DNA from: Tilletiopsis washingtonensis | Taxonomy: Eukaryota; Basidiomycota; Exobasidiomycetes; Entylomatales | Length of the DNA stretch: 64,000 bases | Reading direction: 5' to 3' | Assembly (NCBI RefSeq): GCF_003144115.1 | Contig: NW_020312007.1 | Span: 401,898-465,897, forward strand | Shown here: positions 55,597-64,000 of the stretch, one piece after another | How the letters are laid out: every line of letters starts with the position of its first letter | How positions within the stretch are numbered: position 1 is the first letter of the stretch | The notes under the pieces: generated by a model | Database searches by the model: none | What the model saw: only the letters and a program-made list of their open reading frames with translations | What the model was told of the DNA's origin: nothing | Made by a program: the position numbers and the translations under genes

Positions 55597-57926
55597 CTAC
55601 GCAATCGGCGATGTCCCGCCGACGCATCGCCCGCGTACAAAGACGCCAGCGATATTGCGATCATCTCCCGCGAAGATCCACTTCTCGAACAGCGCGGGCA
55701 GTGCGTCTTCGGGCTCAATGTACAGGCCCGGACAGCCCGTGTAGCCTTTGACAGCATCCCATGCGCTCGTGGTGCGCACGAGGAGCGCGTCGAACTCCTG
55801 TCGCGGCAGAAGGGCTCAGCGATGAGCGAGGGATTCAGCAGCGAGAGACGCACCTTGCCGACGTCGAGTGAGCCAATCGAGTCAGAGAGCGAACACACCT
55901 CGGCGCCGCCGAGCGTGGCGAGGTAGAAGAGCGTACTGAGGCGCAGTGGACCCTTGCAGAAGTCCACGCTCTCCGGCATTGTCTGATCCTCCGCCTCGCC
56001 CACCTTGTCCGGCAGCTTCTTCTCGCTCGCCTCTACAATCTTGGCCTGCGTCTGCAGGTTGGAGAAGTTCAAGACCTTCGCCACCACGCTCGCCTCGCGA
56101 ATGACGCCCAGCATGCCGAGACTGAAGCCGCCGCTGGCGTCGGAGCCCAGGCCGACCTTGATGCCGCGGTTCAGCATCTCGCCCACGCGGCTGGCGCCCG
56201 AGCTGAGGTTGCCGTTGGAGACGGGACAGTGCGACACGCCGCACTTGCGCTTGGCGATGAGTGCCATCTCGGCGTCCGAGAGATGGATGGCGTGGGCGAG
56301 AATCGTCCGCGGGCCGAGCAGGTTGAAGGAGTCGTAGATGGCCGTGTACGACTCCAGGCCAGGGTATAAGGAGCGGGTGAACTCGACTTCGGTGACGTTC
56401 TCGGAGAGATGTGTCTGGATGCGCACTGTGGCATCATGTGAGAGGAAGTGCGAGACGCGGTGAGAAGGCCACACGCACGCGTGGGGTCCTTCGAGGAGAG
56501 CGCGGCCAGGCCGGCTAGCAGAGCGTCGGAGCAGGCAATGGCGAATCTGGAGCGAAAATGGGGGCCGTCAGCCTCTGAGAGCACCGCATCGCCACGGATC
56601 AATCGGCTCCTGACCCCTCACCTCGGCGTGAGGATGGGCAGGACGAGCGCCTTGACGCGTGCTGGACTAGCCGCCGTCGTGGCGCAGCGAGTGTGAGCGA
56701 CCGCAAGCGGCTTCGCACTGGCATCAGGTTGTCTTTGCGGGCTTAACCCTTTCTGTTCCCTCGAAAGAGCAGACGCAGCGTTCCTTCGACCTTCAATGCC
56801 ACGCTGCACGGCGCGGGAGCGAGGCGGCGCCGGCGAGGCTTGACGCGAGCCAGCGAGCGGCAGTGCAGCAGGTGGCAGTGGAGAGACATCGGCGTCGGGC
56901 GAGGAAGTGCCAGGCTCAGCCTCATTCGGCTCGCCCATCAGCTCGTTCATCGTACGACTGAGGCGCGCCAGACTGGCGTCCATCTCGGCAGAGCCGCGCG
57001 AGGGACGCATGTCGGGAGACGTCACTGACGGCGGCTCGCCGTATGGCCGCAGTGCACGGACATGCTGAATGAACGCTTTCGTCGACTCGAGGCTGAGACT
57101 GGCGTTCTGGAGGCAGGCGTCAGCTTCTCGCCGCCTGCAGCACCCCTGCGCAACCTCTGACCTTCTCGGTGTACTCGCTCGGGCAGTTACGATCCATGTT
57201 GCACTTGCCCACGAGTGCCCTCATGCCGCGCTCATTGCAGATGTCTGCAAGAATCTCGCACGCCTCCTGATGCAGCGTGCCATACAGTGCCGCACACGTA
57301 GTGCCCGAGTCGAGCATGCGCTGCACGACGGAGTGGTACGTGGTGCGTGCGTACTCTGACGACTCGAAGAGGCGCTCGCGCGGGAAGGTGATCTTCTCGA
57401 GCCAGGCGAGCAGTTCGTAGGACTGTCCCAGGCCGATGTTCGGCACCTGACAGGCATGCACGTGCGTGTCGACGAAGCCGGGACAGAGAAAGTCGCCGCG
57501 CTCCAGGCGGACGATGTCGACGGAGGCGGCGTCCCAGCCGTGCTGCGCCAGCACCTCGAGCAGAGCCTTCTCCTCGCGCTCGGCCTCGGCCTTGAGGCGC
57601 GCCTGCTGCGCTGCCTCCTTGGCGCGCTGCTGCTCCTTGCGGCTCTGCAGCAGCGGCGTCGGGTCCGGATCGTCGGCGTCGGCGCCGCCAAAGCCCTGCT
57701 CCGCGACGGCCGCCGCCGCGGCGGCGTCGGGGCGCGCCGTCGCTGCACCAGCCCACTGCTCGAGATCCTGGACGAAGCGAATGACGCCTGATGAGCCTAC
57801 GCCCAATGCGGCGCGCGTGACGAAGCGCAGCTCGAGCAGGGAGATGGGCGAGACGACGGCGCCGAGATAGACGCGCCGCGGCAGATGCGCGGGCGCAGGC
57901 AGCGGAGGACGCTGTGGGGCCGGCAT
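55597..57926 (-). CDS. GUD1: Guanine deaminase
   Basis: Zinc amidohydrolase converting guanine to xanthine in purine salvage/catabolism. Five or six exons on minus. N-terminal strands: LPRRVYLGAVVSPISLLELRF; a charged insert (about residues 60-120) follows; FLCPGFVDTHVHACQVPN with the HxH metal pair; LLAWLEKITFPRE, SGTTCAALYGTLH, and RALVGKCNMDRNCPSEYTEK. The second exon then holds a roughly 110-residue Pro/Ser/Ala-rich insertion before LVLPILTPRFAIACSDALL. Later RIQTHLSENVTEVEF (His ligand), ILAHAIHLSDAEM (His), GVSHCPVSNGNLSSG and GLGSDASGGFSLGMLGVIREA (catalytic/metal Asp). Ends with VFVRGRCV. One donor (57160 region) is GTCAGA rather than GTGAG. Reading is otherwise complete. Confidence 0.93.
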
Positions 57927-59957
57927 GGTCGAGGAGATGGTGGTGGCTGAGAGCGAGCGTGTCGCGCAAGGCTGTGCCTGGATGCTGAGGCCCCTCCACA
58001 GGAGCACAGGCCGCCGGCGCAGCCCTCCCACGGGCCGCCGGCTGGGGGGCGATAGGAGATAGGCGAAGTGAAGCGGAGGTGCCGCGGCCGGCCGCACCGC
58101 GCGTGTGCCCCGTGCGCGCGCGCGCGCGCGGTGCAGGCGCCAGATCTCGGCACTCGGCCATCTCGGCGCTCGGGCCCTGCCTCGCTGCCCTCCTCCTTCC
58201 TCTGCGCTGACTGCACCTCGAAGGATCAGGTGCAGCACAGCTCGACGGGCGGCTGCGGCTGTTGTTGGTGCAGAGGCTCCTGCCCTCTCGGCCGTCCGCA
58301 CGACACGCGCGCGGCGTGCCGAGAGCGGGTGCGGCATCGGCCCCTCTCTCTGCACGCTGGTGCCTGCGCACGCGCGCCGCTCCGCCGCCGCCGCCGTCAC
58401 CTGCCGCAGGAGTGCCTTTCCGTCCAGGCACGCTGCTCATCTCTGCGCACGTTTGCTGCTGCTGCGCGGCACAGCTCATGTCACCTCGCCTTCTGGGGTG
58501 CACTCTCGGGTGATGGAGATGCTGCGCCCTTCTCGAGGACTGAGGAGAGGGTGCGACGAGGACGGACGCGGACCGCTCGCCAACCCACCCGCGGCCGGCA
58601 GCACCAGCCGCAGCATCAGCGCTGTCCCTACTGGTAGACGACGCCGCTCGCACAGCGCAGCGAGCAGCTCCTCTTGTCTTCGGCCGAGCAAGCAAGATCA
58701 CCCGTGCCGGCGGCGAGACTGCGTGCTCGCGTCTGTGGTGCCTGATCCGGCCGCAAGCTCTCCGCTCTGGCGTGACGGCATCGATTACGTGGTGAGCGGA
58801 TGGGAGCGGGAGAGAGAGCCGCCGTCGCCGCTGCCCGATGTCGGAGGCGCAGCCGGGCGGCGGCGCGGGCAGCAGATCAGCACGCGCCGCGACGTTTGCC
58901 CGCACGCCATCGGAGCATCTGCATGTGTCTTGCTGTGCGGGGGTGGCGCCGGTGCCGAGTTGTCGTGGGGACGGTCGCCGCCCGCCGGCTGCTTGTTCGT
59001 GGTGCGACGGCGCGCGTGGGGGAGCCGGTGCCGAGCGGGCGAGCTGGAAGCTTCCTTCCCGCCTGAGGCGAGCATCGTCGGCCGTCGCACTTCGTACCAT
59101 CACCCTCCTCTCTCTTGCTGCGGCCCGAGCACACTTTTGAGCGTCCTCCCGTCACAGGTCCGCCGCCTTCGCGCGAGCTCGGCAGCTGCAGGGCGCACCC
59201 TCTCTTGTTCGCGCGTGGCCCGCCGCGTGGCCCGCTCGAGCCGCTTCTTCGCGCCCGCCACCCGCCGCGGCGTGCACAGGCCGCCTTCGGAAGGCCCGTC
59301 GATCGAGTCGGCCCGACCGCAGCAGGAGCAAGACGCTCTGCGACTGTAGCAGCAGCCCGCAGCTTGGCTGCTCTGCGCTGCGGCTGCACCTCGGCCTCGC
59401 GCCGCCGCTGCCCCGCAGCTCGCAGGCCGTCACCGCGCGTGCGTGCAGCGACGAGGATCAGGCACGCCTCCTAGGCCGGGCCGATCAGATAGCCGGCCCC
59501 TCACGGTGGTGCTCCCTCTTGTCGCCTGTTCGCCGCTGGGGCTGCAAGCTGTTTGGGCGCTGCAGTAAGAGTGCACGGGGCAGCTCGCATCACCGTGCAC
59601 ATCGCAGAACGTGCTTGGGCGCTCCTGTCTCCGCAGCGAGGGCGCTTAGAGGCAGGGCACCTCGCCGGCACCGCCACATCACATCACACTTCACCCGGCC
59701 CCGGCACACCGTCAGGCACAGCAAGCACCGCCTAAACGCCGCAGCACATCGAGGGTAGCGGCGTGCGCGCTTGGTGCGCCGGTGCCACGCCCCAACGGCC
59801 CCACGACGGGCAGCGCAGTCGGCGCCTCTTCGCTTCTTCGCGCGGCCACCGCTGCTGGCTCGCCTTCTTCTTCTCCCGGCAGCCTTCTTCCCTCAGCTCG
59901 CCATCCTCGTCGCTGTCGACGGCCCTCTCACCTTCCTCTCCGCCGTCTGCTGGCGCC
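57927..59957. other. Long divergent promoter region, guanine deaminase and HEN1
   Basis: 2.0 kb, among the longest gene-free stretches. An alternating CG run (GCGCGCGCGCGCGC) lies at about 58116-58131. The last 150 bp before HEN1 are strongly C/T-rich (leader). No protein or RNA gene recognised. Confidence 0.55.
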
Positions 59958-61799
59958 ATGACGCACGCCTCGCCGCCGCGCAGCGTCACCTTCGAGCCGC
60001 CGCTCTACCTGCAGCGCCAGGCTTTCCTCCTCTCGCAGCTGCGCCAAGCCAGCATCTCTTCCGTGCTCGACATTGGCTGTGCCGAGGGCCGGCTGCTCTC
60101 GCACCTCAGCAACGCCGCGCTGCAGCTCGATGCCTTTCCGCTGCCGCGCTTCAGCCGCATCCAGCAGGCGTGCGGCGAGGGAGCCGCCGAGCCGCGCCTC
60201 GAGGCCGAGGAGCTGGCCTTTGCGGCACCGCACATCGCACTGCAGCGCCTGAGCGGCCTCGACATCGATCGGCCCTCGCTGCAGGCCGCCGAGCGTGCGC
60301 TTGGCTCCGCACACTTCGCCGCGACGCCGCGCTGGCTCTCGCTCGACGTCCAGCTCTTCCACGGCACGCTGGCGGCGTACGACAGCCGTCTGGCCGAGCA
60401 TGACTGCATCGTGGCGTCGGAGCTCATCGAGCACCTCGATGAGCAGACGCTGCAGCACTTCGCGCCCGTCGTGCTGGGCCGCTATGCACCGAAGCTTCTG
60501 CTCGTCACGACGCCCAATTACGACTTCAACCGGCACTTCGACGCGCTGGGCAAGATGCACGGCTTCGAAGACCCAACGGGACGCACGAGTCGCCGCTTCC
60601 GCCACGACGACCACCAGTTCGAGTGAGTGTGCCATGTCGGCCGTGCGCATGCCCGGGCCAATTGCTGACAACTGTCTCTCAGGTGGACGCGCAAGGAGTT
60701 CGCCACATACTGCACCTCCGTCGCGGCCAAGTATGGCTACGACGTCGAGCTCTCCGGGCTCGGCGAGCTCTGGCAAGGCGGCAACGACGGCGTCGACGCC
60801 GACGCCCGCTTCTGCACCTCCACCGCCGTCTTTCGGCGCAAGGCTCACGGCGCCTCGGCTCGCCGGCGCCGCGCAAAGGAGCGTCTGGATCGCTTCGGCG
60901 GCAGTCTGGCGCGCTCTGCTGCAGCCTCGGCGTCGGGCGATGAGAGCGACGTGCCGACCGTCTTTGGCGGCGAAGAGACGGAGGAGGAAGAGAGCGAGGT
61001 CGAAGACGAGCAGGAAGAGTCCTCGCGACGCTCGCCGCGCAGTCGACAGCCCAGCCATCTGCCCTGGCTCTCCTCGCCGCAGCCGGCGCGCAGCACGAGC
61101 CAGACGCTCGTGTCCACCTCTCCTCCATCGCCATCGCTGCCGGCGGCGCACAAGTCCATCTCGGCGCCCGCCGCGCTCTCAGCCTCGCCGACGGAGTCAG
61201 GGGACCAGCCGCACGCCCTCGTCTTCCAGCGTGCGCTGCCGGCTTTCACGCACGACGATGCAGCCGACTCTTCCGCCTCCTCCAGCAGACGCACAACGCT
61301 GGTGCTGGCACCCGACGAGATCGTCTCGCGCGTGCTCGACGAACTCTCCGTCGTTGGCGCGTGTGCCTCAGCGCCCGACGGCACTCTGTCGGCCCATGCG
61401 CCACTCTCGCAGCTCTGGCTTGCATCGGCGGTGCGTGCGGCATGTGGCGGGCGCATTGTAGCGCTGCTCGATGCACTCAGACTCGTCGAGCCCACGAGCG
61501 AGGAGAAGGCAGAAGTCGACGAGAAGCATGTTCGGCTCTTGGGCGGCGACGCAAGTGGAGACTGGCGTCTCTGTGCACTGCTGCAGCACAATGAGACCGA
61601 GGAGCACGACGAGCCGGGCAAGTGGCGCCTCCACCTCTTCTTCGCCGGCGCCGAGGTGCGCAACTGGCTCGTCGAGCCGCAAGGCATCACCGCCTGCGAG
61701 ACCACCGGGTCCATGAAGACTCCCATCGCCGAGCTTGACTTTGCTGCGCTCGGCTTCGAGGACACGCACGGCGCGGCCGTGCCGACGTCGTGTGACTGA
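59958..61799 (+). CDS. HEN1: HEN1-type small-RNA 2'-O-methyltransferase
   Basis: SAM-dependent enzyme that methylates the 3'-terminal ribose of small RNAs in plants, animals and bacteria. Exons 59958-60622 and 60683-61799; 593 residues. Motif I VLDIGCAEGRLLSHL (residues 37-50), motif II-like SGLDIDRPSLQAAERAL, then VASELIEHLD with the Mg2+-binding E155, E158, H159. This is followed by LLLVTTPNYDFN and FRHDDHQFEWTRKEF with the fourth metal His (H216 or H219). These are the specific HEN1 catalytic signatures. No N-terminal La-like or dsRBD part as in plants; it starts almost directly with the methyltransferase domain, as animal HEN1 does. The C-terminal 290 residues are acidic/Ser-rich and then carry an unrecognised folded-looking tail (FQRALPAF to TPIAELDFAALGF). 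Confidence 0.9.
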
Positions 61800-62335
61800 C
61801 AGCAGCTGCCAGACCCAGCTGCCGAACTGGCCCTACAAGGGCCTCCTGTGTGCGATCAAGCACAGCGTCGCGCCCGCATTCCCTTTCCCCTTCTACCCCC
61901 CTCCCCCTACCTTACGGCACGATCACACTCATCGACATCCCAGCACGAGGCATATCATCATACACGCACGACCACAACGCTGCTTACCCTTCACACAAAC
62001 TCCCACACACATGAGCCGCATTCCCCTTCCCGTCGTCACGTTCGACTCATCCCGAAAGGTCCGTCACACGAAATCGAAGTTTTGTCCTGACCCACGGCGC
62101 CAGGTGTACATGCGATGCAAGTCGCATTGCAGCACCTTGATGGGATGAGGCGAGGGTAACATGACAGAGGCACAGCCACGAACGCGACAGAGTGAGGAGA
62201 GGAGAAGGCAAGCGTGCAGGTGGGTGCGAGGAAGAATGCGAGTTGGCATGCGGCTTGAGAGCTTGGGTATGAGGTCCTTCGAGCCCCCGTCTCGACGAGG
62301 AGGGGGAGGGGCCAGAGCGAGCGAGCAGCGGAGAA

Positions 62336-62375
<40 letters not shown>

Positions 62376-62477
62376 GCAGGGCGGGAGGGCTATTGCGTGC
62401 AGTGTCAAGATCGAGCGCAGGGTCGTGCGGCGAAGGCACTGCCGGCGGCGTGGACATCGATGGGCACACGCGGCTGC
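61800..62477. other. Convergent 3' region, HEN1 and bHLH gene, with poly-G tract
   Basis: 678 bp. Contains T- and A-richer 3' UTR-like sequence (61865-62060) and a 39-nt G homopolymer at 62336-62374. No gene seen. Confidence 0.6.
62336..62374 (+). repeat. Poly-G homopolymer (39 nt)
   Basis: Thirty-nine consecutive G (poly-C on minus, the strand of the bHLH gene), about 100 nt past the bHLH stop, probably in its 3' UTR. Confidence 0.9.
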
Positions 62478-64000
62478 TTACGCGCCCGTCTGCATCTCCT
62501 GCACGCCATCGGCGTCCTCCTTCTTCGGCGCGCCGGATGCGCTCGCCTCATCCGCCTCAGCCTTGCGTTTGGCTGCGTCGATGTGCACGCCATGCTTGCG
62601 CGCCAGCCTGATGCGCGCCTCGTCTAGACGCAGCACGAGCGCACGATGTTCCGAGAGGGCGTGGCGCAGATGCTCTACCGCTGTTTAGGCACACGAACAA
62701 GACCGTCAGCGCGTCCACTCTTTCTACACACCGCGCTGCCCGAGGACTCACAATGATGCAGCACGACGGCCTCGCTCCTTCCTCCTGTGCCGCCTTTGTT
62801 CTCCTCCTCTTCCTCCTCTTCCTCCCCCTGCAGGCCTGGCACTAGGGCGCAGAGACTCTCGTAGCCCTTACGGATGTTGGCTCTGCGCTTCTGCTCGCTG
62901 GCAATGTGGTTCTTCTTCTTCTCGGCCTCGGTCAGCAGCACGTGCGGCTGCTTCTCCTTCTTTTTCTCCTCGCCCGTGTCTCCCGCCGCGACGCGCGCCG
63001 CCCGCTCGGCTCGCCGTGCGGCCCGCAAGGGCTCGAGATGCGGCTGCAGGCGTGTGAGATGGGAAGAGACGAAGGCGCCGTGGAGCGTGCTGGGCAGCAC
63101 GCGCAACGCAGAGTCGAGGTCGAGCGAGACGGCGGGCGGCATCGGCGCCGGCGGTGCAGGGGTAGGCGAGGCACTCGTCCGCGGCGGCTGCAGCGTGCCG
63201 GCGCTGGCGCCGGCGCTGGTACTGCCGCTGCTGCTGGCAATGAGGTTGCCCGCAGAGGCCGAGGCAGAGATGCCGGCGCGATTTGAGCTCTTGGCGCGCT
63301 TCTTCGATGCCGTGCCCTCGCTCGAGCTCGGCCGTTCCCTCGCCTCGGCAGCTGCGGGCTGCGAGGACGAGGCAGAGGCGCCGATGCCGTGCTGCTGCGC
63401 GTTGCCTGCAGCGTCGGGCGGCGCAGGGAATGAGTGAGAAGAGGGAAAGGCGAGGCCAAGGATGCCCAAGTCATTCGGCGCACTCGGCCCTATACTGCCG
63501 TTCGAGCTGTTCGACAGCGTCGATGCTGGGCCCGGAACGAGGTGCCCAGCGAAGAAACGCGATGGCCCGGCGGCGCCCGCCTGTGCGGAAGCGGGACCGT
63601 AGCGCGCCAGCGCGGCGGCATAGGCGCTGCCGTGCGGGCCGGGCGGATGCGGCGGCGTGGGCGCATGGGCCATGTAGCCGGGATGCTGCGGCTGCGGCTG
63701 TGATGGCGGATGAGCGGGCGGCGCCATGCTGCCGCTGCCACTGGCGCCTGCTGCGTGCGCCAAGTAGCGCTCGCGCTCGCGCTGCAGCGCCTCGAGCTGA
63801 GCATGCTGCCAGGCGCGCGAGCGACCATATGCGCCGCCGCCGCTGGCACCCGCACCCGCGCCGGCGGGCATGCCCGCCTCGTCGGTCTGCATCGCCTGCG
63901 CACCGCCGCCGCTGCCGGCGCCATTGGAGGGCGCGAGCCACGAGTGCTCAAAGATACTGGCGCGTCGCGGCGGCTGCGGCGGCGTGGGCTCGGCGAGCAT
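62478..64000 (-). CDS. bHLH transcription factor (Ino4/MLX-like DNA-binding domain)
   Basis: Exons 64000-62752 and 62680-62478; 483 residues from the ATG that falls on the last three bases of the window, so a start further upstream cannot be excluded. About 350 N-terminal residues are Ala/Gly/Pro/Ser-rich and disordered (likely activation region). Basic region and helix 1: EAEKKKNHIASEQKRRANIRKGYESLCALVPGL, with the His-Glu-Arg pattern (H, E, R at basic positions 5/9/13) that predicts CANNTG/CACGTG binding. Loop of Glu-rich sequence, helix 2 SEAVVLHHSVEHLRHALSE continues over the intron and runs into a leucine-zipper-like helix. The type resembles fungal HLH proteins of the Ino4 class, exact orthology open. 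Such a factor could bind the CACGTG elements found in this window, but that is only inference. Confidence 0.88.

Overview
The window looks like nuclear DNA of a GC-rich, intron-rich, gene-dense basidiomycete fungus. Evidence: short spliceosomal introns (mostly 45-110 nt, GTGAGT or GTGCGT donors, CTGAC-like branch sites), fused lycopene cyclase/phytoene synthase of the fungal CrtYB type, fungal division-I chitin synthase, fungal rhodopsin, ACR3, CreB-type ubiquitin protease, Tlg2, COG6 and COMPASS Spp1 genes. Carotenoid, opsin and intron style would fit Ustilaginomycotina/Exobasidiomycetes or a red yeast of the Pucciniomycotina; the sequence alone does not decide. I recognise no tRNA, rRNA, transposon, virus-like element or CRISPR array.

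Layout: 27 protein genes. 1-4 kb: 3' part of a chitin synthase, then mitochondrial ribosomal protein bL12m. 4-8 kb (minus): a long coiled-coil protein with a CM1 (gamma-tubulin complex) motif. 9-17 kb (plus): 6-phosphogluconate dehydrogenase, branched-chain 2-oxoacid dehydrogenase E2, eIF4A-III/FAL1. 17-21 kb: signal peptidase subunit SPC2 (minus), LLP/YBL028C-type ribosome-biogenesis protein (plus), DHA1 drug/polyamine transporter (minus). 22-27 kb: ACR3 arsenite efflux (minus), Mediator MED6 (plus), COMPASS PHD protein SPP1 (minus). 29 kb: an intronless rhodopsin. 30-41 kb: TGS1 cap hypermethylase (minus), a small two-helix membrane protein (plus), TIP41 (minus), COG6 (plus, with an assembly gap in an intron), a DnaJ-X protein (minus). 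41-50 kb: ESCRT-I VPS23 and a USP12/46-type deubiquitinase (plus), Tlg2 syntaxin (minus), cytidine deaminase (plus). 50-58 kb: CrtYB (minus), ferroportin (plus), guanine deaminase (minus). 60-64 kb: HEN1 small-RNA methyltransferase (plus) and a bHLH factor (minus) whose first ATG touches the window end.

From MED6 to the bHLH gene the orientation alternates almost gene by gene, so most promoters are shared divergent regions and most 3' ends face each other. Functional links inside the window: CrtYB makes the carotenoid precursor of retinal used by the rhodopsin; cytidine and guanine deaminase are both nucleobase/nucleoside salvage; COG6, Tlg2, VPS23 and SPC2 belong to the secretory/endosomal system; MED6, SPP1 and bHLH to transcription; FAL1, TGS1 and HEN1 to RNA metabolism. 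No single obvious novel multi-gene system stands out. The most interesting signals are micro-exons that carry catalytic motifs (TGS1, the deubiquitinase), a fungal HEN1, a rhodopsin with a complete proton-pump residue set linked to crtYB, a DESD variant of the DEAD box in FAL1, and a cluster of very long homopolymer/microsatellite tracts in introns between 31 and 38 kb.

Exon junctions given below were chosen by splice consensus, frame and family alignment from memory. Where all exon lengths are given they sum to a multiple of three.
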